Below, one piece after another: positions 8,401-16,768 of a stretch of 64,000 nt of DNA. The stretch is from assembly GCA_963667535.2 (NCBI GenBank), contig CAXXDU010000002.1:1240001-1304000 (forward strand), written 5' to 3'. This DNA comes from UBA5614 sp963667535 (lineage in GTDB: Bacteria > Cloacimonadota > Cloacimonadia > Cloacimonadales > Cloacimonadaceae). Under the pieces are notes generated by a model. The model saw nothing but the letters and a program-made list of their open reading frames with translations. It was not told the origin of the DNA and did not search any database. How positions within the stretch are numbered: position 1 is the first letter of the stretch; the number at the start of each line of letters is the position of its first letter. A program made the translations under genes and the position numbers.

Positions 8401-10000
8401 AAGCACTATTCCAGTTAGATGTGAAGCTGCTTGATGTAACGTCTGTGGCTGCTGTTGCTACCGGTGCGCTTGGAACCGAAACTGCACTGACTGAACCGCT
8501 GCAGGTAACTGTTTGATTGCTTGCTCCGGTTGATGAAGCTGTAAGCACTTCACTATTATAGTTTGCAGTGGATAATCCGGCTTTAAGACGTACATACACG
8601 GTCGTTGTGGTTACCGTTCCACCGGATTGTGTAAAAGTAAGCGGAGTTGTGTAGCCGCTTGCGATTGATTTGGATATTTCATAATCTGTGGAAGCTGCAA
8701 TGCTGATATCAGCAGAAAGGCTGGTACCACCCACTGTAAAGGTCTGTGTGGTTGAAGGTCCGCTGCCCACAGTATAATTAAAACCTGTTAATGTTGCTGT
8801 CGATAATGTAATCGTGGGAGTAGCGCCGGCTGTCGTCGCCTGGCTGCTTGACAGAGGGGTGGTAATCAGGTAGTTTGTAGTGGTGGCAGAACCATTGAAA
8901 GGATAGACTTTATAATAATAAGTAGTGCTGGCAGTTAAACCTGATTGCGAGAAGGATACTCCGCTTCCGCTGAAAACAACTGTGCCATCGCCTAAAGTGG
9001 TTCCTGCGGTATATGCTGTTCCATCAGCAGGGTCTGTTGTTGGTGCTGAGCCTGTCTTGCGGATTGCGATGTAACCATCAACCGTTGGACTGGCTGCAGT
9101 GAAAGATACGTTAAAGGAAGTATCAAGAACAGTGCCGAACTGTAAAGAAGTTGGTCTGGAGGTCGGTTCTGTTGCTAATGAGCTTCCACCTGCTATAGAT
9201 ACAACAATATTATCAAAAGATGCAAACTGCGTTGCACCTGTTGAACCCTGCCAATAAGCACCTAATTTTGCAAGAGCAGCGCCGGTATATGTATTGTCTA
9301 TTGCTGTTCCTTGTGTTGTCAATGAACCCGATAACGGGTCAGCAAAAGCAGTGGTGCCATCATTTCTCAGGAATAATTCCCATGTATTGGTTGATGGAGT
9401 ATAAGTGACTTTTATGCTTAGATAATCTGCACCGAAATCGGTTAATCCGGTTGTATTGCTAGTGATTATATTTGTTAAGGTTCCTTGTAATCCATTGTTA
9501 TACTTTATTAATCTGATGGGGTCCGTTCCTCCTGATTGTCCCAAGGCAACGGCATAACCCGTTCCGGTTGTATTAGCTGATGTACTTGAACCTGCTAAAA
9601 TAAAGGCGACACCATAGCTGCTGATTCCAAACCCGGCCGGGTCTGGTCTTATTTGTCTCATATTAAAGGACCAGGTTACTGCACCTGTATTCGAGCTTAA
9701 AGTTGTAGTGTAGGGGCTGGAAGGAGCTGATGTATTATAAGCCAAACCCCATCCTTGTACATTAGCTGTTGTGCTGGCATCATTTGATACTTCAAGCAGA
9801 TTGCCATTAACCCGACATCCAAAATCCACTCCTGATACATTTGCTGTTAATGCAGTTGTACCAATTTGAACTGTGGAAGCGTAGCTGCTGTTTGCTTCTG
9901 TAAAAGTTTCCGAAAAAACGGTTGTATCACCAAATGCAAATGTCGACAAAGCAACAAATAGCAAAGTGATAAGCAGTAAATTCATTCTTCTCATTTTCAT
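2444..10000 (-). CDS. Giant secreted multi-domain protein with an endonuclease I domain
   Basis: A 2518-aa exported protein. Residues 1-24 form a signal peptide and the start ATG follows aaaggaaaggat. Approximate modules in order: a lectin-like beta domain (30-270); FnIII modules; a lamin-tail domain (551-707) with FISEYVEG; an FnIII that is a near copy of the first; an endonuclease I domain (about 886-1125); further FnIII and beta-sandwich repeats; a second lamin-tail domain (about 1997-2153); a chitobiase C-terminal-like domain (2164-2240, IRYTTNGSDP); an OB-fold-like domain (2245-2440); and a last FnIII. The nuclease keeps the beta-beta-alpha-metal style core EHIWSKSHGF and DLHHLRPSD...NSAKSNRDF. 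It probably acts as a surface-bound or released DNase that supplies nucleotides or phosphate from extracellular DNA (inference). I see no recognised C-terminal type IX sorting domain. Confidence 0.85.
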   Translation of the reverse strand: MKMRRMNLLLITLLFVALSTFAFGDTTVFSETFTEANSSYASTVQIGTTALTANVSGVDFGCRVNGNLLEVSNDASTTANVQGWGLAYNTSAPSSPYTTTLSSNTGAVTWSFNMRQIRPDPAGFGISSYGVAFILAGSSTSANTTGTGYAVALGQSGGTDPIRLIKYNNGLQGTLTNIITSNTTGLTDFGADYLSIKVTYTPSTNTWELFLRNDGTTAFADPLSGSLTTQGTAIDNTYTGAALAKLGAYWQGSTGATQFASFDNIVVSIAGGSSLATEPTSRPTSLQFGTVLDTSFNVSFTAASPTVDGYIAIRKTGSAPTTDPADGTAYTAGTTLGDGTVVFSGSGVSFSQSGLTASTTYYYKVYPFNGSATTTNYLITTPLSSSQATTAGATPTITLSTATLTGFNYTVGSGPSTTQTFTVGGTSLSADISIAASTDYEISKSIASGYTTPLTFTQSGGTVTTTTVYVRLKAGLSTANYNSEVLTASSTGASNQTVTCSGSVSAVSVPSAPVATAATDVTSSSFTSNWNSASGATSYRLDVYTGSAGGGTISELFISEYVEGTSNNKAIEIYNGTGATVDLSAYSLKKQTNGAGAFVNELVLSGTLVNNDVYITANTSANATILALADNTNNTVTAFNGNDAVALYKNGVQIDVVGIVDQVTPDWGANVTLVRKGTITAPTVTYSASDWNSNAVDTFSYLGSHSLSREITYVSGYQDLNVGNVYTYPVSGLSASTQYHYVVRGVNDGGASANSNAIDATTSAGTSLATEPTAQPTSIVFGSVASTTMTVSYTAASPAVDGYIAVRKTGSAPTTDPADGTAYTAGTTLGDGTVVFSGSAVTFSQSSLTASTTYYYKIYSYNGSGVTTNYLTTTPLAGNQATTATDPFGGYYTSVAGLTGSALKAGLHTIIKTTHTTQFSYSDLETQLKVTDEDPNNSSNVLEMYTGWSVPKSAYGGGVTDWNKEHIWSKSHGFSDSAPAGSDLHHLRPSDATVNSAKSNRDFDEGSSPYTDASPYGSYSGVTGCYTSTDIWEPRDVEKGDVARMIFYMAVRYESDDPYDLEMVDYVNSSPSGEPLYGKKSTLLAWAAADPPDAWEALRNNRIQSLQGNRNPFIDHPEWVSSIFGGGPSVPTVTTTLITSITTITASSGGTVTNDGGATVSSRGVCWNTTGTPVITDSHTTDSSGTGTYTSSLASLTANTLYYVRAYATNSIGTAYGDPVTFTTLKVEPAAHVTSFAAGTTTSASIPLTWTDAANTDTYLIKGSSSSFAAITAPSDGTAEADGALVHNVAQGLQTYTFTGLTASTTYYFKIYPYTNTGTSVNYKTDGSVPQVSAATQAIVPTIVVTPATMTFSSNVGVASAAQTAAVASSDLTGVISVSSAGPFTFSLTAGGTYSNPLELVTNYTGNVYIKFTPPAAQTYTDVINFVSGTASDTIVPSATGTTVTPSLLFVENFDYTPATLLTANGWTNHSGTSNYIPVSSTGLTYSGYPSVGGSASMLTSGEDVHRLFTEQTSGTIYASLLINVSSSQTTGDYLFHFGTDPWSTTLPGRLFVKKDASTTNFALGITRGAAVASAVFTSYTYVPNTTYLVVLKYSFVDGTLNDEVKLFVNPTVPGSEPTADLTISTGDTTTDPTGIAGVGLRQGSSTAAPAALIDGIRIANDWSLLFPSGTPEINVTSSFTTFSTVAGNPSASQSYTVSGNNLIGNIGVQAPTGFELSTTDADPWTSSLSLAPGYRGTVYVRLNHATPNTYSGNIVHTSQNATTVNRAVTGTTSAPAGVITVVQSLTQFSTLTGTPSAIQSYTLTGTDLTGLSLDVASATSAGATFQIRTAEGDGVWHTDLSLLPTYDGLIEVRFNPTVAGTYSGTLTHYSDGVVDNVVNVSGVANDPTPVLSVLPATMAFTTNSGTTSAAQSCTVTSANLSNPIDIASTGLYTFSSTQTGTYSNPLQVASTYNGSIWIKFSPASIGTVYNTITFTSGAKADTISTTGNGIDPNTTVATDLFISEYVEGTSYNKAIEIFNGTGASVDLSTYSLMKQTNGAGAFGSELVLSGTLANNDVYVIVSNAAGGTNLVGQPYVDLDTNSQAVNFNGNDAVALYHNGIQTDVVGIVGQVTPSWGADSTFVRNSNIVSPTTVYNRLTDWTAYGVGTYSYLGSHSFLPGLTSAVAPTIIPTAGLQSAPIMVSMSSSTPGAQIRYTTNGSDPIETSALYSESFSVSTTTTVKARTYASGYAPSSISSAAYIYPTNVTNVAALRALTAGTGTYYKLTGEVVLTLKSAIRNSKYVQDATGAVLIDDLAGKITTSYNIGDGITGLVGTIAFYTGMLQFTPAADPGIASSTGNTITPEVVTLSALDTSYQAKLVKIQNVTFLGATGNFAAPAANYSVQDASGTGVCRDQYTDLDYVGTAVPTTPKTIVGVILQYTTGTPAVTVMQFVPRSLAEFTNGAAPDAPTNVTITVVGDDIHLSWDADANATSWTVYVSDVSSYTGFEVRGTTLTNSITLEGDALTYPYRYYYIQASN

Positions 10001-10316
10001 ATCCTTTCCTTTAAGTTAAAGTCTCTAATTTTTAATAATCTAATTCATCTTTTTAGGTTGCGCAACAAATTCAGAATACCGAATTTGGGCAAGAGAAAAT
10101 ATTATGCAATTTAAATTCCCAAACTTATGACAATTTATGAGTTATAAATTAATCTCTTTACCTCATTAGTTATACCACCTCATTGTTAAGCTCAGATTAA
10201 GATTAGGTTTCCTTTCCTTAATTATTAAGCCGCAAAGATGCAATAACCACTCAAGTTTTGGAAGTGAGTACTGAATCAAATTTCCTTGTTTCAATACATA
10301 AACCCTCCCGCCTGGC

Positions 10317-10359
10317 AAGCGTATATCAAGCGTAAGAATATTACGCTTGATATACGCTT
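10317..10359. repeat. Perfect 19-bp inverted repeat (hairpin)
   Basis: Left arm AAGCGTATATCAAGCGTAA (10317-10335), loop gaata, right arm TTACGCTTGATATACGCTT (10341-10359). The arms are perfectly complementary over 19 bp. Each arm also carries AAGCG twice in direct orientation, 11 bases apart. There is no T-tract, so it is not a simple terminator. Its flanks do not match the dispersed repeat starting 90 bases downstream. Confidence 0.85.
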
Positions 10360-10450
10360 ACTATTATGGACGGTTTTGTAAATGTAACCTCAACTTTTAG
10401 TGGGCAATTATTGGGAAATTATCTGAAAACTATCTGGTTCATTAGTTCCC

Positions 10451-10598
10451 TTACTTATTCCCATATCTTGCTTAATAGATTCAAGAGATATTGATGGGAG
10501 ATGCTAGGGTCATCTAAGGCTCTGACCCTTAGATGACCCTGGCATCTCTCTTTAATCTCCAAAGGATTATATAAGTTACAAGTGAGGAATGAAGAACA
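10451..10598 (+). repeat. Dispersed variable-core hairpin repeat, copy 1
   Basis: The left flank includes CTTGCTTAATAGATTCAAGA and AGATATTGATGGGAG. The core is an inverted repeat with arms 10498-10519 and 10527-10548 (22 bp, one T-G wobble). The right flank reads CATCTCTCTTTAATCTCC, then AGGATTATATAAG. Both flanks recur at copy 2 (25399-25548) and copy 3 (54393-54527, reversed), but the core sequence is different in each. Confidence 0.8.
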
Positions 10599-10754
10599 AC
10601 CAAATTGTAACGAGATGGTTAGACAATACCAGAAAATCATATCTTGGTAAAATATCTCTTGACATCACTAAATACTGTGTTTTGTTGTTGCTGTGTTCGA
10701 AATATAGTTTGGAACATGCTTGATTTGTGTTGTTTATAATAAAGGAGTTATTTT

Positions 10755-11615
10755 ATGTTCAAAAGACTATCTCTATTCTTGTTGTTGATTATTACTTGCA
10801 CTATGCTGTTTTCTTTTGACTGGGGAATAAAATACGGAGCAGGATTATCAGAAAACTATGGTGATAATTCTGCATACAATTTATTATACAATCTCACGGT
10901 TGTAACAAACGATACAATCTTTACTAATGCCGGTTCGCTGAATCATGTAGCAAACCACCGCAAGAGCGGGCTGGCTCATAATGCCGGGTTATTTTTTGTT
11001 TTGCCTTTAACCGGAGATGTTAACGAATTTCAGATACAAACAGAAATTACCTGGCAAAGATACAACTTTTCAAGCAAGTTTGAGCGCGTTTATCCCATGC
11101 CGTCAGGCGGAATATTGGCTGCAGCCTTTCCTGATTTTGTAAATGGGTCCGTTTGCTCCACTATAGATTATGTCACGGTGCCATTTCTATTTAGAATGCA
11201 GCAGGACAAGCCTGCTTTCCAGGATACAAACGAGGCAATTGTAGGCTATTTCGGTTACGTTGGACCCTCGGTTTCTTATATGTTTAACCATGAAATAACC
11301 AATAAGGACGGCATCAAAGAATTGGATGATGCTATTAAAAAACTTGTTGCTGACAGTGAGACTGACTTTGTTACAAACCAAAATTACACTTATACAAAGT
11401 ATGAAAACTCAACTGATAAAATTAAGAAAATCAAGTATGATATGGTCTTTGGCTTTGGCTGGAATCTTCAAAACGTTTTGAAAATCGGTCTTAAAAGAGA
11501 TGCATTTGTCCTTGATGCACGTTTTAACCTCAACCTGAATCAGATAGGGGATGCTGACATAAATAATAGCTACAAGCTAATATCCGGAATAGTATCTCTG
11601 GGATATAAACTCTAG
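10755..11615 (+). CDS. Exported protein, probable outer-membrane beta-barrel
   Basis: A 286-aa protein that I do not recognise as a named family member. Residues 1-19 form a signal peptide ending near MLFSFDWG. The rest alternates short polar and aromatic stretches, such as DWGIKYGAGLSENYG, FQIQTEITWQRYNFSSKFERVYPMP and the C-terminal ISGIVSLGYKL. The pattern resembles small outer-membrane barrels ending with a hydrophobic strand. The start ATG follows aaaggagttatttt. It converges on the glucan synthase gene and the two stop codons overlap in a single CTAG at 11612-11615, leaving no room for a separate terminator. Function unknown. Confidence 0.7.
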   Translation: MFKRLSLFLLLIITCTMLFSFDWGIKYGAGLSENYGDNSAYNLLYNLTVVTNDTIFTNAGSLNHVANHRKSGLAHNAGLFFVLPLTGDVNEFQIQTEITWQRYNFSSKFERVYPMPSGGILAAAFPDFVNGSVCSTIDYVTVPFLFRMQQDKPAFQDTNEAIVGYFGYVGPSVSYMFNHEITNKDGIKELDDAIKKLVADSETDFVTNQNYTYTKYENSTDKIKKIKYDMVFGFGWNLQNVLKIGLKRDAFVLDARFNLNLNQIGDADINNSYKLISGIVSLGYKL

Positions 11616-14600
11616 GAATAATTCCGGGATTTATTAGCTGACACTTTCACTTCAGCCCAATGCTCTTGTTGATCATCGACCAGTGGAATGGTCTTATCGA
11701 TTTGTTCAACACCATCCAGGCTTACATACATTTCGCTTTTTCCATCTTGCATTTGTATAACTTCAATATGGTATACTGTTTCCCGGTAACGATAGTGCAG
11801 TTTGTATCCTTTCCAATCAGTTGGCAGGCAGGGAGTAAAACGTAGTTTGTTTGTCTCAAGTTTTAGTCCCAGCAGTGATTCAATGATGAGCCTGTACATC
11901 CAGGCAGCCGAGCCAGTGTACCACGTCCACCCTCCGCGTCCTGTATGTGGAGCTGCGGCATATACATCTGCAGCAATCACATAGGGTTCTACCTTGTAAA
12001 CAGTCGTTTCTTGTACCGATTTGGCATGGTTCACCGGATTTATCATGTTAAAGATATTCCAGGCTCTTTCATTATCTCCAAGATTTGCAAAAGCCATAGA
12101 AGCCCAGATAGCCGCGTGAGTATATTGTCCGCCATTTTCCCTTACACCCGGTACGTACCCTTTTATGTAGCCGGGATTAAGCGCAGACTTGTCGAAGGGT
12201 GGATCAAGAAGCTGAACCAAGCCAAATTTGCTATTGACCAGTCTTTTTTCCAGCGAGTCCATCGCTTTTAGGGAGCGGTCGTGAGCACTTGCTCCCGACA
12301 AGACAGCCCAGCTTTGAGCTATTGAATCTATTTGGCATTCCTGATTCTCGGATGAACCTAATGGTGTGCCGTCATCAAAGTACGCACGGCGATACCACTG
12401 TCCGTCCCAGCTATTGGCTTCGATGTTGCTTTGCAGTTTTGACGCCTCTGTCAGACAAAGTTCTGTAAAGGGTTTGTCGCCATAAATACCGGCAATATCA
12501 GCAAAACGGTTGAGGACTTCAAACTGGAAAAATCCAAGCCAAACACTTTCGCCAATACCTTTTTTACCTACCAGATTCATGCCGTCGTTCCAGTCACCGG
12601 AACCCATGAGAGGGAGCCCGTGTTTGCCGTATCTGAAGCCATTCATAATGGCTTTAACACAGTGCTCATACAAGCTTTCTGATTTTTTGGAGCGGACTGG
12701 TAAATCATAATATGAATCTTCATCTGCATTAACAGGTCTTCCCACAACAAAGCTAACGGGTTCATCCAGTATACCTTTGTCACCTGTAGCATTGATATAG
12801 TAGCTGGTAACCAGTGGTAACCAGAGATAGTCATCAGAAATGTGAGTTCGTACACCTCTGCCCATCGGAGGATGCCACCAATGTTGAACATCACCTTCAG
12901 GGAACTGATGGGCAGCACTTAGAAGTATATGCTGCCGGACAAGACCAGGTTGGGAATGGATAAGCGCCATTACATCCTGCAATTGGTCGCGAAAACCGAA
13001 AGCACCACCGGATTGGTAAACAGCACTACGAGCCCAAAGACGACAGGCAATGGTCTGATAGAGCAGCCAGCCGTTTGCTAAAACATTTAGAGAGGGGTCA
13101 ACTGTTTCAACGTTTACAGCTCCAAGTGTATGAGACCAGTGTTGCCATACTATATCAAGCGCTTCCCGGGCTGAAGTTGAACTACGAAAACGGTTTACTG
13201 TAGTAACAGCATCTTCAGTATCTTTTCCCACTCCCAATCTGAAGATAATTTCACGTTCTTGCCCTGAGGCCAGATCAAAATTAACCTGGATGGCTGCACA
13301 AGGGTCAAGAGCTGCACCAACCTTTCCTGATAAACGTGTTCGGGTCATGGCAGCAGGATTATTCAGCGTTCCGTTGCGACCCAGGAATTCTGTTCTGTCG
13401 CAGCTTATACTTCGATTTGAGTCATCTACATCGAAGAACGCAGTTCTGTCAGGAAATTCCATGTTGTAAGGATTTGTGGCAAAAAGAGCTCCGGTGTTGC
13501 AATCTATTTCTGTGATTACATGCATGGAGGACTTTTCCCGTAAATCACCCAGCACCCATTCAACATATCCGGTAGCTGATAGTTTACGTGTTCTGTCTGA
13601 TTCATTGAAAACTTTTAGAACAGCAAATTTGATTGCTGCATCCAGAGCTACGTAGACCCATAATTCGGAACGTATACCACTTTCTGTATGTTCGAAAACG
13701 CTGTAGCCAAATCCATGCCGTGTTACATAGGGTGCTGTTCCTTTACACGGTTGCGGTGTGGGTGACCAGAAGTTACCCCGTTCCTCATCCCTCAGGTAAA
13801 AAGCTTCTCCTCTGGAATCACTTACCGGGTCATTGCTCCAGGGAGTAAGACGAAATTCATGGGCATTCTCACTCCAGGTATAGGCAAGACCACTCTCTGA
13901 GATTACAGTCCCAAATAGCGGATTCGATAGTACATTAGCCCAGGGTGCAGGGGTTATTAACTCCCGGGTAGTTGTAATAACATACTCTTTTCCGTCAGGA
14001 GTGAATCCTCCCAATCCATTGTAGAACATCAGATCTTTACGTGGTGCGGGAGGTATCATCATAGGTTCGGGTCTGAGAGTTCTGGTGGGAGTAAGAGTTG
14101 GAACTGTGATTTCCGGTAGTCTGCGTCCATTAATCTGGTCAGCCAGAGACCCCCGGCTATCTTTGATAATGACACGTGCGACTGTCTGAATCAGGATGCG
14201 GTCTTCTTCTGCAATCTGGTCTACAGGTTTTACATAAATACCACCTGGTTGGTCAGTTACGTTGGACTCGATTCCTGCTGTTATAATATCCATTATCTGG
14301 TCGTGCAGAAGCTGTCTGTAACCTGCATGATCTTCATTCCAGATTACCAAATCTACTACCAGACCTTTTAAACGCCAGTATGCATGTGCCTGTACGAGTT
14401 GACGGACAATTTCGATATTTGCCGGGTTTTCTATCTGAAGCAAGACAATAGGTAAATCACCTGAAATAGCATAACCCCATAATCCGGACTGACCGCGGCG
14501 GTTTTTAATAAGAACTCCGGGTGTAGCCCGTAAAGATGCGCCGGCATAGATTATTGCGCTGGTCAATCTTTCATAAAGCTGTGCATCAGACTCAGTGATA

Positions 14601-16765
14601 TTGAACTGTCTCAGAAGCACTTGGGCATGAGTCCAGGCTAAATTGAAGACACGGTCTGCCAGACTCCTGTCCTGGTATTTCTCTACAAGGCTCAGAGCAG
14701 CATTCCGTGTTTCACCGATACCGTTGACTATGTTTATTGTTACTACTTCTTCAGGATTCAGGATTATTCTGCAGCGGATGGCAACAATCGGGTCGAGGAC
14801 AGAACCCTCACTATTAGATAGAGCAGCATTATTATTGAGCCGATTTGTCATAACAAGCGGATTGGCAATAGTATTTCCCCTGCCGATAAATTTAACCCTG
14901 TCAGTTTCAAAGGATGTTTCTGTGATTTCAGCGCCATGTACTGCTATCAGGTGCAGCATCCAGGGTTCAGTCTCTTCCAGTGAACGTGGTCGTCTCGTGC
15001 ATACTATAGCTTTCAAATTTGGAACAATCTCTGTCTGCACAAAAAGGTTGCTAAAGGCAGGATGCAATGCATCAGCAGCCATCGGGGCCAGGACAACCTC
15101 AGCATAAGTAGTGATTTCAATTGTCCGGCGGTTACGCGAACGATTGGTAATGCGAATCCGGCGGAGTTCAATATCATCTTCTGCAGAAACAGCAATCTCA
15201 GTGTGTGTGTCATAATCGTGATTTCTACCGCGAAACTCGACGCGACCTTCTGAGAAGATTGCTTCATAACCCTTTGACAATTTAAGGGTTGGCTGATATG
15301 CTGCGGACCAGTAGTCATTGCTGGAAACATCCCTTATATAGCAAAACATACCCCAGTTATCACAAGTAAAGTCTTCGCGCCATCGTGTTACAGCAAAGTC
15401 ATTCCAACGGCTGTATCCACCTCCGGAATTGGAAACCATTACATGATATCTTCCATTTGAGAGTAATGCAACTTCCGGATTCTGTGAGTCAGGATTTGTC
15501 AAAACCCGGATTGGTATCTCATTAGCTCCTGGAATAATATTGTGCTCTGAAAGCTTGGTTGATCGTGCATAATATGTTGTTGCCCTTGGAATCCGTTCCT
15601 GTAATAATAACATAGTAGCCATAAACAAGGAGTCAGATTCAAACCTTTTTTGCATTGGCTGGTCGAGAAGCAGATATGCCAATGATAAAAGACTCATTCC
15701 CTGATGATGAGCCATGAAAGATTTGATAACAACACTTGTTTGTCCGCGGGGCAGACGGGACGGTGTGTAGTCAATAGCTTCGTAAAAACCATACCTTGCT
15801 TCAAAACCATCTGCAGCTAAGTGTTCGAGATTGCGGCAAGCTTCCTCAGGAGCTACCATCAATGCTAATGCAGTGGCATAAGGTGCTACAACCAGGTCCT
15901 CAGAAAGACCTCGCTTCAGCCCCAGACCCGGAACACCAAAAGCACGGTATTGGTAGTTAAAATGTACATCGATAGCGTTATAACCACTTTCCGAAATACC
16001 CCAGGGTACAGAACGCCGTTTTCCATATTCTATCTGCCGTGTGATGGCTGCTTTGTATGTTTGGTCAAGAAGTGTGTTTTCATACGTTGGCATCACCAGG
16101 AGCGGCATCAGATATTCAAACATTGAACCACTCCAGGACAACAGGATAGGCTCGCCACCTGCTGTCGTTAGCAGCCTTCCCAAAGCAAACCAGCTTTCTT
16201 GCGGTATCTTGCCCTGGGCTATTGCCACAAAGCTGGCAAACCTGGCTTCAGAAGCTAAGAGGTCGTAAAAGCTTGAGTCCTGTAAATGTTCGCTTACATT
16301 ATAACCTATAGATAGCAGATGCCGTTTCTTATCATATAAAAAGTCATATTCCATTTTAGATAATTGGATGCATTGTATGGCAAGACGTTCAATATCCGCA
16401 ATCCTGGTAGTGGCATTTTGACATGCAATTTTTACTAAACGCAGGAGTTCATCCAACCAGACCTTATCAGCAGATTGTGCCATTGAATTAAGACGGTGCG
16501 TCATCAAAGGTAAGAGATTAGTTTCCAAAGCTGACAAATCACATAAAGTAGGGATTTCATCCAGCGTAGTATAGTCTCCCAACCGATTATGTACTGATAA
16601 ATGGTCAACCCAGGGAGTCAGATATGTCAGTTCATCCAAAGCATCCCGGCACTGTCTGGTAAAAGCATGTGCCCACCACTTCAACGGGCTGTTCTGGTTA
16701 TTGTCAAGAGGCTCGATGATAGTTACTAGTGTTTCAGCAGATTTTTCTAGTTCAACAAGACACAA
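11612..16765 (-). CDS. ndvB: Cyclic beta-1,2-glucan synthase, C-terminal half (rest of transglycosylase domain + GH94 phosphorylase-like)
   Basis: A 1717-aa frame that continues the gene at 16769-20377 in the same reading frame, after one TAA and one Lys codon. The first 370 residues complete the glucoamylase-like transglycosylation domain (WSGSMFEYLMP, ESGYNAIDVHFNYQYRAFG, GFYEAIDYTPSR, FMAHHQGMSLL). Two glycosyltransferase-36 type beta-sandwich repeats and a GH94 catalytic (alpha/alpha)6 barrel follow, with GSGDWNDGMNLVG and WTWYTGSAAWMYR. In Agrobacterium ChvB and Brucella Cgs this C-terminal part sets the ring size by phosphorolysis. The TTG at 16763-16765 is merely the first possible start after the stop; no good ribosome site precedes it. 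Either the gene is broken or the stop is read through, bypassed by reinitiation, or an assembly error. Confidence 0.8.
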   Translation of the reverse strand: MCLVELEKSAETLVTIIEPLDNNQNSPLKWWAHAFTRQCRDALDELTYLTPWVDHLSVHNRLGDYTTLDEIPTLCDLSALETNLLPLMTHRLNSMAQSADKVWLDELLRLVKIACQNATTRIADIERLAIQCIQLSKMEYDFLYDKKRHLLSIGYNVSEHLQDSSFYDLLASEARFASFVAIAQGKIPQESWFALGRLLTTAGGEPILLSWSGSMFEYLMPLLVMPTYENTLLDQTYKAAITRQIEYGKRRSVPWGISESGYNAIDVHFNYQYRAFGVPGLGLKRGLSEDLVVAPYATALALMVAPEEACRNLEHLAADGFEARYGFYEAIDYTPSRLPRGQTSVVIKSFMAHHQGMSLLSLAYLLLDQPMQKRFESDSLFMATMLLLQERIPRATTYYARSTKLSEHNIIPGANEIPIRVLTNPDSQNPEVALLSNGRYHVMVSNSGGGYSRWNDFAVTRWREDFTCDNWGMFCYIRDVSSNDYWSAAYQPTLKLSKGYEAIFSEGRVEFRGRNHDYDTHTEIAVSAEDDIELRRIRITNRSRNRRTIEITTYAEVVLAPMAADALHPAFSNLFVQTEIVPNLKAIVCTRRPRSLEETEPWMLHLIAVHGAEITETSFETDRVKFIGRGNTIANPLVMTNRLNNNAALSNSEGSVLDPIVAIRCRIILNPEEVVTINIVNGIGETRNAALSLVEKYQDRSLADRVFNLAWTHAQVLLRQFNITESDAQLYERLTSAIIYAGASLRATPGVLIKNRRGQSGLWGYAISGDLPIVLLQIENPANIEIVRQLVQAHAYWRLKGLVVDLVIWNEDHAGYRQLLHDQIMDIITAGIESNVTDQPGGIYVKPVDQIAEEDRILIQTVARVIIKDSRGSLADQINGRRLPEITVPTLTPTRTLRPEPMMIPPAPRKDLMFYNGLGGFTPDGKEYVITTTRELITPAPWANVLSNPLFGTVISESGLAYTWSENAHEFRLTPWSNDPVSDSRGEAFYLRDEERGNFWSPTPQPCKGTAPYVTRHGFGYSVFEHTESGIRSELWVYVALDAAIKFAVLKVFNESDRTRKLSATGYVEWVLGDLREKSSMHVITEIDCNTGALFATNPYNMEFPDRTAFFDVDDSNRSISCDRTEFLGRNGTLNNPAAMTRTRLSGKVGAALDPCAAIQVNFDLASGQEREIIFRLGVGKDTEDAVTTVNRFRSSTSAREALDIVWQHWSHTLGAVNVETVDPSLNVLANGWLLYQTIACRLWARSAVYQSGGAFGFRDQLQDVMALIHSQPGLVRQHILLSAAHQFPEGDVQHWWHPPMGRGVRTHISDDYLWLPLVTSYYINATGDKGILDEPVSFVVGRPVNADEDSYYDLPVRSKKSESLYEHCVKAIMNGFRYGKHGLPLMGSGDWNDGMNLVGKKGIGESVWLGFFQFEVLNRFADIAGIYGDKPFTELCLTEASKLQSNIEANSWDGQWYRRAYFDDGTPLGSSENQECQIDSIAQSWAVLSGASAHDRSLKAMDSLEKRLVNSKFGLVQLLDPPFDKSALNPGYIKGYVPGVRENGGQYTHAAIWASMAFANLGDNERAWNIFNMINPVNHAKSVQETTVYKVEPYVIAADVYAAAPHTGRGGWTWYTGSAAWMYRLIIESLLGLKLETNKLRFTPCLPTDWKGYKLHYRYRETVYHIEVIQMQDGKSEMYVSLDGVEQIDKTIPLVDDQQEHWAEVKVSANKSRNYS

Positions 16766-16768
16766 TTT

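Larger units (their letters stand above)
10001..10754. other. 750-base divergent intergenic region with hairpin repeats
   Basis: This gap separates the giant nuclease gene (minus strand) and the outer-membrane protein gene (plus strand). It contains the short palindrome gttgcgcaac (10057-10066), a perfect 19-bp hairpin (10317-10359) and copy 1 of a dispersed variable-core repeat (about 10451-10598). No convincing protein-coding gene is seen. The only open frame, on the minus strand at 10455-10640, is produced by the repeat itself. Confidence 0.7.

Noticed and set aside
10455..10640. Minus-strand open frame of 61 codons, similar in part to the one at 25396-25614
   Set aside because: The similarity (xxRVRxx, LLSKI) comes from the shared repeat flanks; the two frames run through hairpin cores and have no ribosome site.
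16763..16765. TTG as a genuine independent start for the C-terminal glucan synthase half
   Set aside because: It lies inside a conserved domain two codons after the stop, with no Shine-Dalgarno. Kept only as a reinitiation possibility.
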